From Arthrobacter pascens (GTDB lineage Bacteria > Actinomycetota > Actinomycetes > Actinomycetales > Micrococcaceae): a DNA stretch of 64,000 bases. The notes under the pieces are model-generated. The model saw only the letters and a list, made by a program, of their open reading frames with translations, had not been told where the DNA came from and searched no databases. The translations under genes and the position numbers were made by a program. Shown piece by piece: positions 8,459 to 19,528 of the stretch. Location of the stretch: NCBI RefSeq assembly GCF_030815585.1, contig NZ_JAUSWY010000001.1, positions 2,542,001-2,606,000 of the forward strand. Direction: 5' to 3'. Position 1 is the first letter of the stretch. Each line of letters opens with the position of its first letter.

Positions 8459-10428
8459 AGAATCGGCAGACTGCCGGTGGTGGGGTGTTCCTGACCCGGC
8501 AGGGGACGCGCAAAGGGGACCTTGGTTCCCAGAACCTGGGCGACGACGTCGTGTGTTACCTGCTGGGCAGTGAGCCCGACACGCTCCAGCACCTGGCTGC
8601 GGGTGCCGTGGTCGAGGAACTCCGCCGGCAGGCCAACCTCGTTCAGGGCGGTGTCCACCCCGGCCGCCCGCATTTCCTGCCTGATCCGTGAACCCACACC
8701 GCCGGCGCGGACGCCGTCCTCGATGCAGATGACCAGCCGGTGATGGGATGCCAGGGCGATGATGGAACGGCGCACAGGCAGTACCCAGCGCGGATCCACC
8801 ACCGTGCTGCTGATGCCCTGGGCACCGAGCCTGTTGGCAACATCCAGGGCGAGTTCGGACATGGCGCCCACGCTTACGATCAGGACATCGTTCTCGGTGG
8901 AACCCGAGGGCCTGCGGGCCAGCACGTCCACGCCGTCGCTCAGCCGTTCGATCGCGTCCACTTCCGTTCCCACGGTCCCTTTCGAGTACCGGACCACGCT
9001 GGGAGCATCGTTGATGGCCACTGCCTCGCGGAGTTCTTCGCGCAGGCGTGAGGCGTCCCGCGGTGCGGCGAGGTGGAGTCCCGGCACGATCTGGACCATG
9101 GACATGTCCCACATGCCGTGGTGGCTTGCGCCGTCCGGTCCCGTCACACCCGCCCGGTCCAGGACGATGGTGACACCTGCCTTGTGCAGGGCAACATCCA
9201 TCAAGAGCTGGTCGAAGGCGCGGTTGAGGAAGGTGGCGTATACAGCGACGACCGGGTGTAGCCCGCCGAATGCCATTCCGGCAGCGGAGGTCAGCGCGTG
9301 CTGCTCCGCGATGCCGACGTCGATGACGCGGTCCGGGTGTTTCGCTGCGAATTTGTGCAACCCCACAGGGATCAGCATTGCTCCGGTGATGCCAACGATG
9401 TCTTCGCGTTCGTCGGCAATCTGTGCGATTTCCTCAGCGAAGACAGAGGTCCATGACTGGGCACCGGCTGCGCCCGTTGGTTCTCCGGTCTCGGGGTCGA
9501 TGACGCCTACTGCGTGGAACTGGTCAGCTTCATGGGCACGCGCCGGTGCGTACCCGTGGCCCTTCTCCGTCATGGCATGCACAATGACCGGGCCGGCGTA
9601 GTTCCTGGCCGTGGACAGCGCGTGCTCCATGGCCTGGAGGTTGTGTCCGTCCACCGGGCCGATGTACTTCATGCCGAGGTCTTCAAACATTCCCTGCGGA
9701 GCCCACCAGTCCTTGATGCCCTTCTTCATGGCGTGCAGGCTCTTATACGTGAACTGGCCTATCGGGCCGCCGTTCTGGAGCCTCCTCTTCCACCAGTCCA
9801 GGGTGCCTTCGTAGGCGGGGGCCGCGCGGAAAGAGTCGATGGTGGGACGCAGCGAGGCCAGATAGTCCGCAAAGCCGCCGACCGTCGGCGCGTACGACCG
9901 GCCGTTGTCGTTGACCACAATCACTACGCGTCGGTGCTTGTCCGCGGCGATGTTGTTGATGGCCTCCCAGGCCATGCCTCCGGTCAGTGCGCCGTCGCCC
10001 ACCACGGCAATGACGTACCGGTCGCCCTCGCCGGTGAGCTGCCGCGCACGGGAGATGCCGTCGGCCCAGGACAGGGACGACGAGGCGTGTGAGCTTTCCA
10101 GGATGTCGTGCTCGGACTCGGAGCGGGACGGGTAACCGGACATGCCGCCCTGCTGGCGCAGCGTGCTGAAGTCCTGGCGGCCGGTGAGGAGTTTGTGCAC
10201 ATATGACTGGTGGCCGGTGTCGAAGACGATGCTGTCCCGGGGCGAGTCGAAAATGCGGTGTACGGCCATGGTGAGTTCCACGACGCCGAGGTTGGGGCCG
10301 AGGTGTCCACCCGTCTGCGAGACGTTGGTGACCAGGAAACCCCTGATCTCAGCGGCCAGTTGCTCCAGCTGCGTTTGGGACAACTCGTTCAGGTCCTGCG
10401 GATTCCGGATGGTGTCCAAGATTCCCAA
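8455..10428 (-). CDS. dxs: 1-deoxy-D-xylulose-5-phosphate synthase
   Basis: Condenses pyruvate and glyceraldehyde 3-phosphate with thiamine diphosphate, the first step of the MEP isoprenoid pathway. The 657-residue protein has the family motifs GHQSYVHK (72-79) and the ThDP-binding [13 protein letters not shown] (from 144). The middle pyrimidine-binding domain contains [11 protein letters not shown], with the catalytic Glu, and a C-terminal transketolase domain follows. The start is a TTG at 10428: it is preceded by AAGGAGG and yields the conserved MGILDTI N-terminus. An upstream ATG-like extension to 10488 lacks homology. The TTG start may hold translation below its potential. It heads a three-gene unit with overlapping stops and starts. 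A strong hairpin at 10491-10529 insulates it from acnA. Confidence 0.97.
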   Translation of the reverse strand: MGILDTIRNPQDLNELSQTQLEQLAAEIRGFLVTNVSQTGGHLGPNLGVVELTMAVHRIFDSPRDSIVFDTGHQSYVHKLLTGRQDFSTLRQQGGMSGYPSRSESEHDILESSHASSSLSWADGISRARQLTGEGDRYVIAVVGDGALTGGMAWEAINNIAADKHRRVVIVVNDNGRSYAPTVGGFADYLASLRPTIDSFRAAPAYEGTLDWWKRRLQNGGPIGQFTYKSLHAMKKGIKDWWAPQGMFEDLGMKYIGPVDGHNLQAMEHALSTARNYAGPVIVHAMTEKGHGYAPARAHEADQFHAVGVIDPETGEPTGAAGAQSWTSVFAEEIAQIADEREDIVGITGAMLIPVGLHKFAAKHPDRVIDVGIAEQHALTSAAGMAFGGLHPVVAVYATFLNRAFDQLLMDVALHKAGVTIVLDRAGVTGPDGASHHGMWDMSMVQIVPGLHLAAPRDASRLREELREAVAINDAPSVVRYSKGTVGTEVDAIERLSDGVDVLARRPSGSTENDVLIVSVGAMSELALDVANRLGAQGISSTVVDPRWVLPVRRSIIALASHHRLVICIEDGVRAGGVGSRIRQEMRAAGVDTALNEVGLPAEFLDHGTRSQVLERVGLTAQQVTHDVVAQVLGTKVPFARPLPGQEHPTTGSLPIL

Positions 10429-10490
10429 TGACCCCTCCTTCGGGTGGTAGACGTGCCTTTTAACTCTAACGCCTCGGCTGAAATGCAAAG

Positions 10491-10529
10491 CCGAAGCCCC
10501 GGCTGGTCGGGGACCGGCCGGGGCTTCGG
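10491..10529 (-). terminator. Terminator hairpin downstream of acnA
   Basis: Perfect 13-bp stem, CCGAAGCCCCGGC (10491-10503) with GCCGGGGCTTCGG (10517-10529), and a 13-nt loop. On the minus strand it is followed by CTTTGCATTT, moderately T-rich. It lies 28 nt past the acnA stop and 62 nt before the dxs start. Confidence 0.75.
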
Positions 10530-10557
10530 AGGGTGGTGCCTGGGTTCAAAAACCCCG

Positions 10558-13368
<2,811 letters not shown>

Positions 13369-13420
13369 CGCAGGACTCCTCTCGCAACAGTTTCATCTTT
13401 GTCGCGCGGTAGACCGCTTG

Positions 13421-13442
13421 CTAGTTAGGCAGGCCTAATTAG
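13421..13442. promoter_or_regulatory. 22-bp near-perfect palindrome upstream of acnA, probable operator
   Basis: Arms CTAGTTAGGC (13421-13430) and GCCTAATTAG (13433-13442) match at 9 of 10 positions around a 2-bp centre. The site ends 53 nt before the acnA start on its non-coding side. I tried to align it with the 19-bp DtxR/IdeR iron box and the fit is poor, so the binding protein is unknown. Confidence 0.6.
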
Positions 13443-13473
13443 TGCAGGCCCGGAAAAATGCAGGTTGTCAGCC

Positions 13474-13514
13474 GTGATTACGGAGCGCGACGTGTGATTA
13501 CTAGGGCCATAGTA
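13474..13514. repeat. Direct repeats and second palindrome in the acnA upstream region
   Basis: GTGATTAC occurs at 13474-13481 and again at 13494-13501, exactly 20 bp apart, that is about two helical turns on one DNA face. A palindrome TACTA-N6-TAGTA (13499-13514) overlaps the second copy. Both lie 105-146 nt upstream of the acnA start and just after the stop of the RNA methyltransferase gene. They are candidate activator or repressor sites; no protein is assigned. Confidence 0.4.
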
Positions 13515-13532
13515 GTGCAAATAGTGGTGGTA

Positions 13533-14918
13533 TCAGCGGCGGGGCGTCAGTAATGCCACAGTCTCCAGGTGATGGGTGTGCGGATACAGATCGAACGCCC
13601 GCAGACCGGTCAGGGACCAACCGCCCTGCTGGAAGTAAGCCACATCACGGGCGAATGACGCCGGGTCGCACGACACATACGCGATGGCCCGCGGTCCGGC
13701 GGCGATCAGCTGGCTGACAACCGACTTTCCCGCACCGGCACGTGGCGGATCCAGAACCAGGGCATCAAAATTCCGCGGTTTCTGGCGCAGGACACGCTCA
13801 ACCCGCCCCTGCACGATCTCCACCTGCGGTGCGCCGTGCAGGTTCTTGCGCGCATCCCGGCTGGTTCCCGGGGCCCCTTCAACGGAGAGGACGGAGCCCG
13901 TCTCCCCCACTGCGTCCGCCAGCGGCGCCGTGAAAAGCCCGGCGCCCGCGTAAAGATCGGCCACCACGGATCCCGGCTCCAGGAAGCCTCCGTCATGAAG
14001 GAATTCTGTGACCGCCCCCACAAGCGCTCCGGGCGCGTCGCGGTGGATCTGCCAGAAGCCGGCGCCTGTGATCCGGTAGTCGTGTCCCGCGGCCGACTCC
14101 TGGACCCAGGTCCGGCCCCTCAGCTGCCGGACCTCGTCCTTGAGCGGGTCGAAGGTGGCCACGGAAACGTCGTCCGGGAGCTGGGCAACGATTGCGCTGA
14201 GCCGTTTGGCCTTGGTGTCCGCGGCGGGGGCGAGCAGCACCAGGGGGCGGGAGCCGTTGGCCGGTGCCGCCACCTCCACCCGGTCGATCCCCTGCAGGTC
14301 GATGTCCCACAGGCGGAGCCGGTTGATGCCGTCCACCGCGAGCGGCATCTCCCGGACGGGAATGACGTGGTCGGAGCGGTGCGCGTGCATGCCCAGTTTT
14401 CCGCCCGTGGTGACCGAAAAACCAGCCCGGGTCCGCCACCCAAGCCCGGCGCCGGCGTCGTGGTTTAAGTCCGCATCCGCCTGGCCGTCGCCCACCGCCT
14501 CCACCGTCCCGGGGAAATGTTCGACGGCGGCGAGCCGCTTGAGCTGTTCCGCCAGCACCGCCGTTTTAAGGGCACGCTGGCGGGGCAGCGAGATGTGGCC
14601 GAATTCGGCCCCGCCCACCGGGGGATGCCCGTGGGCCCAGGCCCGCCGGGAGTCCGCAACGTGCCAGAAGTGGCCCACGCGGTCCGGCGACGCGTCAAGC
14701 ACGTCAACCACGTCGGCGCGCCAGAACTTGGCGGATTCCTCCGCGTCCGTCAACCTGACCCGGACCGTCTCGCCGGGGATGCCGTGGCGGACAAAGATCA
14801 CCCTGCCCTCGTGCCGTGCCACGCAGTGGCCGCCGTGGGCCACCGGGCCGATGTCCAGCACGAGCTCTGTTGCGGTCTCCTTGGCATGGCTGTCCGGCGT
14901 CTGGATCTTGGGACTCAT
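13533..14918 (-). CDS. Class I SAM-dependent RNA (uracil-5) methyltransferase, TrmA/RlmCD family
   Basis: Predicted to methylate C5 of a uridine in tRNA or 23S rRNA. The 461-residue chain begins with a TRAM RNA-binding domain (about 15-75). The methyltransferase half has DLYAGAGLFTAPLA for SAM, LDPPRAGAGKS, and the nucleophile Cys417 in YVSCDPASFARD. The region that carries GGCxxQH and a [4Fe-4S] ligand in RlmD-type enzymes reads GGAEFGH here, so the cluster Cys is missing. The ATG at 14918 overlaps the stop of the upstream permease gene as ATGA; sequence before it lacks homology. Target uridine is unknown. Coupling to a potassium-type permease is odd functionally but similar gene order is, as I recall it, found in mycobacteria. 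Confidence 0.88.
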   Translation of the reverse strand: MSPKIQTPDSHAKETATELVLDIGPVAHGGHCVARHEGRVIFVRHGIPGETVRVRLTDAEESAKFWRADVVDVLDASPDRVGHFWHVADSRRAWAHGHPPVGGAEFGHISLPRQRALKTAVLAEQLKRLAAVEHFPGTVEAVGDGQADADLNHDAGAGLGWRTRAGFSVTTGGKLGMHAHRSDHVIPVREMPLAVDGINRLRLWDIDLQGIDRVEVAAPANGSRPLVLLAPAADTKAKRLSAIVAQLPDDVSVATFDPLKDEVRQLRGRTWVQESAAGHDYRITGAGFWQIHRDAPGALVGAVTEFLHDGGFLEPGSVVADLYAGAGLFTAPLADAVGETGSVLSVEGAPGTSRDARKNLHGAPQVEIVQGRVERVLRQKPRNFDALVLDPPRAGAGKSVVSQLIAAGPRAIAYVSCDPASFARDVAYFQQGGWSLTGLRAFDLYPHTHHLETVALLTPRR

Positions 14919-16882
14919 TGGATATCCTGCAGGTTCTTGGCTTCTTCGGACGATTTCAGCTGCCACGGGACACTGGCCACCATCACGCCAGGTTCGAAGT
15001 GCAGCCGGGTCTTGATGCGCAGGGCTGTCTGGTTGTGGACCAGTTGCTCCCACCATTTGCCCACGACGTACTCGGGGATGTAGACCACAATAAGGTCGCG
15101 GGGTGAATCACGCCGCATGTTTTTCACGTATTCCATGATGGGCGTGACGGTCTCCCGGTACGGGCTCGCGAGCACGGTCAACGGTACGGGGATGTCGAGC
15201 TTTTCCCAGTCAGCCACCGTATGCGCGGTTTCCTCGGCGTTGATGTCCACCGTGACGGCGTCCAGCCGCGAGGGCCGCGATGCCCGAGCGTACGCCAAAG
15301 CCCGCAGAACCGGCTTGCGCACATGGGAGACCAGAAGCACCGCGTGGACCCGGGAGGGAAGTGCCCGTGGGGAGGAATCCTCGTCCACGGCGAGTTCCTT
15401 GGCCACATTGTCGTAATGCGCCCGGATGCTCCACATGATCAGGAACAGCACGAGCATGGCAAGGAGGGCAATCCAGGCCCCCTGCTCGAACTTGGTGACC
15501 AGGACAATCACCAGGACCAATGCCGTCATGCCGAAGCCGATGCTGTTGATGGTGCGGGACTTGACCATCCGCCGTCGGGCGGTTTTGTCCTTGGCGAGTT
15601 TGAGCTGCCTCCCCCAGTGCCTGATCATTCCCAACTGGCTGAGGGTGAACGAGATGAAAACACCCACAATGTAGAGCTGGATCAGTTTGGTGACATCGGC
15701 GTTGAAGGCGATGATCAGCACCAGGGCTCCGGCTGCCAGGGCCAGCACTCCGTTGCTGAACGCCAGGCGGTCTCCCCTGGTGCGCAACTGACGGGGAAGG
15801 TAGCCGTCCTGGGCCAGGATGGAGCCGAGCACAGGAAAACCGTTGAAGGCCGTGTTGGACGCGAATACGAGGATTACCCCGGTGGCCGCCACCACGATGA
15901 AGAAGGGAATGGAACCCGGCCCGAAGATGGTCTGGGCGATCTGGCTGATGGCCGGACTCTGGATGTAGCCCTCCGGCAGCGGCAGGCCGTTCAGGAGGAA
16001 TTCCGTGGCAGGGTCCAGCACAATGTGGACCTTGGTGGCGTTGGCAAGGTAGATGATTCCCGCCAGCATCGATGCCCCGATGACGCCCAGCAAAAGCAGA
16101 GTGGTGGCTGCGTTTTTGCTCTTGGGGACCTTAAAGTTGGGGACGCCGTTGCTGATGGCCTCGACGCCGGTGAGGGCCGCGGCGCCCGAGGAGAACGCCC
16201 GCAGCAGGAGGAAGGCTCCTGCAAGGCCAACCAGTCCTTCGTCGAAGCCCGGAGCCGGGACGATCGTGAACGCCGCGGACGGCGCTTCGCCCAACTGCCC
16301 CGTGGCGGCCTGGAAAACACCCACCGCTGTCATGCCCAGGATCGAGGCCATAAAGATGTAGGTGGGGACGGCGAACAGGCTGCCGGCCTCCTTGATGCCG
16401 CGGAGGTTTACTAGTGCAAGGATGACGACGCCGATCGTGGCGATGAGCGCCTGCTGCCCGTGAAGCGAGGGCACGGCGGTGGTGAGGTAGGTGGCCGCCG
16501 AGGACATCGACACTGCCACGGTCAGGACGTAGTCCACCAGCAGCGCCGACGCTACCGTGAGTCCGGCGAACTTGCCGAGGTTGTCGTTGGCGATTTCGTA
16601 GTCGCCGCCGCCGGACGGGTAGGCGTGCACGTTCTGCCGGTAGGACGCCACCACCGTCAGCAGGACCACCATCACGGCGAGGCCTACCCACGGTGAAAAC
16701 GCCACAGCGCTTACCCCCGCCAGTGCAAGGGTAAGCAGGATTTCATCCGGCGCGTACGCTACGGACGACAGGGCGTCGGACGCGAAAACCGGCAACGCAA
16801 TCCGTTTGGGAAGCAACGTATGGGAAAGCCTGTCATTCCTGAAGGGCCTGCCCACCAGCACCCGTTTCACTATTGTCAGCAC
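14915..16882 (-). CDS. APC-superfamily permease, KimA-like (probable K+ importer)
   Basis: Integral membrane protein of 655 residues with about 12 hydrophobic segments in the first 480 residues and a cytosolic C-terminal domain of about 170. The start (KRIALPVFASDALSSVAYAPDEIL, read in two parts) and the PSGGGDYEIAN segment are typical of the YdaO/KimA branch of APC permeases. That branch is a high-affinity potassium importer inhibited by c-di-AMP in Bacillus. Potassium as substrate is inferred from this and from the divergent ceoB-ceoC genes. Amino-acid transport remains an alternative. GTG at 16882 is used; a promoter-like -10 ends 6 nt before it, pointing to a leaderless message. Confidence 0.82.
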   Translation of the reverse strand: MLTIVKRVLVGRPFRNDRLSHTLLPKRIALPVFASDALSSVAYAPDEILLTLALAGVSAVAFSPWVGLAVMVVLLTVVASYRQNVHAYPSGGGDYEIANDNLGKFAGLTVASALLVDYVLTVAVSMSSAATYLTTAVPSLHGQQALIATIGVVILALVNLRGIKEAGSLFAVPTYIFMASILGMTAVGVFQAATGQLGEAPSAAFTIVPAPGFDEGLVGLAGAFLLLRAFSSGAAALTGVEAISNGVPNFKVPKSKNAATTLLLLGVIGASMLAGIIYLANATKVHIVLDPATEFLLNGLPLPEGYIQSPAISQIAQTIFGPGSIPFFIVVAATGVILVFASNTAFNGFPVLGSILAQDGYLPRQLRTRGDRLAFSNGVLALAAGALVLIIAFNADVTKLIQLYIVGVFISFTLSQLGMIRHWGRQLKLAKDKTARRRMVKSRTINSIGFGMTALVLVIVLVTKFEQGAWIALLAMLVLFLIMWSIRAHYDNVAKELAVDEDSSPRALPSRVHAVLLVSHVRKPVLRALAYARASRPSRLDAVTVDINAEETAHTVADWEKLDIPVPLTVLASPYRETVTPIMEYVKNMRRDSPRDLIVVYIPEYVVGKWWEQLVHNQTALRIKTRLHFEPGVMVASVPWQLKSSEEAKNLQDIQ

Positions 16883-16888
16883 CCCACA

Positions 16889-16917
16889 AAGCTAGTCTGA
16901 TTCGCGTTCTATGTCAT
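16889..16917 (-). promoter_or_regulatory. Candidate promoter of the KimA-like permease, leaderless
   Basis: On the minus strand ATGACA (16917-16912) is followed after 17 nt by TAGCTT (16894-16889). Transcription would begin about 6-7 nt later, at or next to the GTG start codon (16882). The -10 box is weak, three of six consensus bases, so this is tentative. Confidence 0.4.
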
Positions 16918-16939
16918 GACGGCCTCCGGGCGGCTGTCA
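16917..16939. promoter_or_regulatory. Imperfect palindrome between the permease gene and ceoB
   Basis: TGACGGCC (16917-16924) and GGCTGTCA (16932-16939) pair at 7 of 8 positions around a 7-nt centre. The element sits in the shared 120-bp divergent promoter region, touching the candidate permease -35 and upstream of a TAGAGT -10-like hexamer (16955-16960) for ceoB. It could coordinate both potassium genes. Confidence 0.35.
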
Positions 16940-17002
16940 CACGTGCCGTGCCGGTAGAGTTCTAGCAGCAGCAAACAGGCTATGGAAGTTGAGGAGATAC
17001 GG

Positions 17003-17674
17003 GTGGCGCATTTCGTGATCATGGGATGTGGCAGGGTGGGGGCGACGCTGGCACATACGCTTGAGGACGCCGGCCATTCCGTGGCCATCATCGACCAGGA
17101 CGACCGCGCTTTCCGCCGGCTGCGGCAGGGTTTTACCGGCCGCAAGGTCACCGGCGTCGGCTTTGACCGGGACACCCTCAAGCAGGCGGGCGTCGCAGAG
17201 GCCTATGCCTTCGCCGCCGTTTCCAGCGGTGACAACTCCAACATCCTGGCCACCCGGGTGGCCAGGGAAACCTTCCATGTCCCCCACGTGGTGGCCCGGA
17301 TCTACGATCCTGGCCGGGCGGAGATCTACCAGCGGCTGGGCATCCCCACCGTTGCCGCAGTGCGGTGGAGCGCGGACCAGGTCCTGCGCCGTATCCTTCC
17401 TGAGCAGCACCTCGCCGGCGATTTCCGGGAACCGTCCGGCCGCCTGGTGCTCGCCGAACTTGATCTCGACGCCGGCTGGATCGGCCACCGGGTCAGCGAG
17501 ATCGAAAAGGCCGCCGATGTCCGGGTGGCATACCTCACGCGGTTCGGCGAAGGACTGCTTCCAGAACCCGGAACCGCCTACCAGGACGGCGACACTGTGC
17601 ATGCGATGCTGCAGGTGGACCGGAGTTCCCAGATCGCCCAGATCCTGGCCAAAGCACCTGCCAAGGAGTCGTAG
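17003..17674 (+). CDS. ceoB: TrkA-family potassium uptake protein CeoB
   Basis: Cytosolic gating subunit of 223 residues. The N-terminal RCK/TrkA-N Rossmann domain starts with MGCGRVGATLAHTLEDAG and an acidic IIDQDD end of beta-2 that would bind NAD(H). The C-terminal TrkA-C region follows (LAGDFREPSGRL onward). Start is the GTG at 17003 with GAGGAG six bases upstream; an in-frame ATG at 16982 precedes that ribosome site and is disfavoured. The stop shares one base with the ceoC start, so the pair is coupled. No TrkH/TrkG channel gene is in the window; the divergent KimA-like permease is the only membrane transporter nearby. Confidence 0.92.
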   Translation: MAHFVIMGCGRVGATLAHTLEDAGHSVAIIDQDDRAFRRLRQGFTGRKVTGVGFDRDTLKQAGVAEAYAFAAVSSGDNSNILATRVARETFHVPHVVARIYDPGRAEIYQRLGIPTVAAVRWSADQVLRRILPEQHLAGDFREPSGRLVLAELDLDAGWIGHRVSEIEKAADVRVAYLTRFGEGLLPEPGTAYQDGDTVHAMLQVDRSSQIAQILAKAPAKES

Positions 17675-18456
17675 TGAAAGTCGTTATCGTGGGTGCCGGC
17701 AGCGTCGGGTCCTCCATTGCCAGGGAACTGCTGGCGCACAAACACGAAATCCTGCTGATCGACCTCAAACCCGAGGTCATCGGCCGCAGCGGACTGCGCG
17801 GAGCACACTGGCTTGTGGGCGACGCCTGCGAGCTCAGCACCCTTCAGGGGGCCAAGGTGGAAGACGCCGACGTCGTGGTCTCGGCCACCGGCGACGATAA
17901 GGTGAACCTGGTGGTCTCTCTCCTGGCCAAGACCGAATTTGGCGTGGGCCGCACCGTGGGGCGGGTCAACAATCCCAAGAACGACTGGATGTTCAACGAT
18001 TCCTGGGGTGTGGACGTTGCAGTCAACACACCGCAGCTGATGACCGCCCTGGTGGAAGAGGCTGTGGAGATCGGTGACCTGGTCCGCCTGCTCACGCTGC
18101 AGACGGGGGTGTCCTCGCTGGTGGAGTTCACCGTCCCGCACGATTCCCATTCCATCGGCCTGACCGTGGGCGAGATCCGTTGGCCCGAGGACTCCACGCT
18201 TGTGGCCATCCTGCGGGACCATGCCCCCATTACACCCAGCCGGGACGACGTGATCGACGGCGGGGACGAGCTGTTCTTCGTCACGACCATTGCGGCCGAG
18301 GACGAGCTCCGAGCCCTGCTCTCGCCGGAGTCAGCGGAATCTGTGGAGTCAGCGGAGCCGACGGACGGTGCCCGGCAGCAGGATCAAGTGACGCATCCCG
18401 GCGCCGTCCAGCCCGTCGACGCTCAGGTAGCGGAGGGCGACGGGTTCGAGGGCTGA
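17674..18456 (+). CDS. ceoC: TrkA-family potassium uptake protein CeoC
   Basis: Second TrkA-N/TrkA-C protein, 260 residues. It opens with VVIVGAGSVGSSIARELL (nucleotide-binding GxGxxG) and IDLKPE, and ends with a TrkA-C domain (SIGLTVGEIRW). The last 50 residues are low-complexity, Ser/Glu/Ala-rich and probably disordered. The GTG start overlaps the ceoB TAG by one base. With CeoB it likely forms a heteromeric regulatory ring that senses nucleotide state for K+ uptake. Its 3' end overlaps the convergent DUF3159 gene by 34 bp, so the two transcripts would be complementary there. Confidence 0.9.
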   Translation: MKVVIVGAGSVGSSIARELLAHKHEILLIDLKPEVIGRSGLRGAHWLVGDACELSTLQGAKVEDADVVVSATGDDKVNLVVSLLAKTEFGVGRTVGRVNNPKNDWMFNDSWGVDVAVNTPQLMTALVEEAVEIGDLVRLLTLQTGVSSLVEFTVPHDSHSIGLTVGEIRWPEDSTLVAILRDHAPITPSRDDVIDGGDELFFVTTIAAEDELRALLSPESAESVESAEPTDGARQQDQVTHPGAVQPVDAQVAEGDGFEG

Positions 18457-19178
18457 GTTCCGTTCGTGGCGGGAACCGGCCTGGTGACCAGCCAGGCAAT
18501 CCAGACACCCAGGATGTAGAGCGGGGCACCCATGATGAGGCGGGTGGTGGCCAGCCCTGCCAGCCCCTCTTCCCCCATCAGGTACAGCGGAACCTGGACC
18601 ACAAGCCGCAGCACCAGGACCGCAACGATGATCCACGTGCCCAGGCGGTACGCCTTCACGCGGGCGGCATCCTTGCGCCATTCGAGACCTTCATTGCGGA
18701 TGAAGCCGAACAGCAGACCGGCGATAGGCCATTTGATGAAGATCGAGATGACCATTGCAAGGATGTAGGCACCGTTGGTGATGAAGCCGGGAAGATAGAA
18801 ATCCTCGGCCTTTCCAGTGGTGTTTGCCAGCCAGGCGGAGATGCCGACGCCCACAACCCCGGCAAGGGCCTGCGTCAGCGGCCGCCGCTGCACCAGGCGC
18901 ACGACGGTGAAGACGGCAGCCGAGGCCAGGGCCGCCACCAACGACGGTGTGAGGTCCCGCGTGATCGTGAAAGCGATCAGGAAGACCAGGCCCGGGAGAA
19001 TGCTTTCGGCGATGCCCTGGATGCCGCCGGCGCTCCGGAGCACATCGATCCGGCCGTCGTGCGTGCGATGGAGTCCGGCTTTGGCTGCGTAGCCCTCCGC
19101 GAGCCCTGCCATAGCGGAAGGCTCCGGCTCGGGCCGGGGTGGCCCCGAGGACGGCTCGGGCTGCTGGGACGACGTCAT
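18423..19178 (-). CDS. DUF3159 membrane protein
   Basis: Actinobacterial membrane protein of 251 residues. After a Pro/Ser-rich N-terminus it has about six hydrophobic segments, starting with SILPGLVFLIAFTITRDL, and a conserved RNEGLEWRKD cytosolic loop. Function is unknown. ATG at 19178 overlaps the stop of the OB-fold gene as ATGA. It is the last gene of the minus-strand DUF3710/OB-fold/DUF3159 unit and collides tail-to-tail with ceoC. Confidence 0.85.
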   Translation of the reverse strand: MTSSQQPEPSSGPPRPEPEPSAMAGLAEGYAAKAGLHRTHDGRIDVLRSAGGIQGIAESILPGLVFLIAFTITRDLTPSLVAALASAAVFTVVRLVQRRPLTQALAGVVGVGISAWLANTTGKAEDFYLPGFITNGAYILAMVISIFIKWPIAGLLFGFIRNEGLEWRKDAARVKAYRLGTWIIVAVLVLRLVVQVPLYLMGEEGLAGLATTRLIMGAPLYILGVWIAWLVTRPVPATNGTQPSNPSPSAT

Positions 19179-19528
19179 TCGTTCTCCTGGCTGGACAGTA
19201 TTTCGTAGCGTGGATTGAACATGGTGGGCAAGCCCTGGCTCTGCGTGATCATGCCTTCAAGCCGGACCTCGGTCCCGGCGTCGATGCCAGGCACGCGGTG
19301 CCGGCCCAGCCAGATCACCCGCAGCCGTCTCCCGGGCGCCGGACGGGAGCCGGGCCGCGCGCCCTCGGAATCCGAAACGATTGCGGTAAAGGCGACTGTC
19401 TGGTCGGCAGGCATGTAGGTGACCGATTCAATGTGCCCGTGACACACCACCCGTCCCTTTTCCGGGATGCCGCTGACAGGCACTCCGAAACGCCCTGACG
19501 GGGCAGCGCTCTGAGGTGAATCAGCCAA
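19175..19528 (-). CDS. Small OB-fold nucleic-acid-binding protein
   Basis: A 117-residue protein with an OB-fold pattern: GRVVCHGHIESVTYMPADQ, then TAIVSDSEG, RLRVIWLGRHRVPGI and GTEVRLEGMI. This resembles RecG-type wedge domains found alone in actinobacteria. I take the TTG at 19528 as start because it overlaps the DUF3710 stop by 8 nt and removes an Arg/Pro-rich stretch (to 19651) that is out-of-frame DUF3710 sequence. The start is not backed by a strong ribosome site. Binding of DNA or RNA is inferred from the fold only. Confidence 0.75.
   Translation of the reverse strand: MADSPQSAAPSGRFGVPVSGIPEKGRVVCHGHIESVTYMPADQTVAFTAIVSDSEGARPGSRPAPGRRLRVIWLGRHRVPGIDAGTEVRLEGMITQSQGLPTMFNPRYEILSSQENE

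Noticed and set aside
13421..13442. DtxR/IdeR iron box before acnA
   Set aside because: The palindrome has the TTAGG/CCTAA look, but the arms are 5 bp too close together; I counted only about 7 of 19 matches to the consensus.
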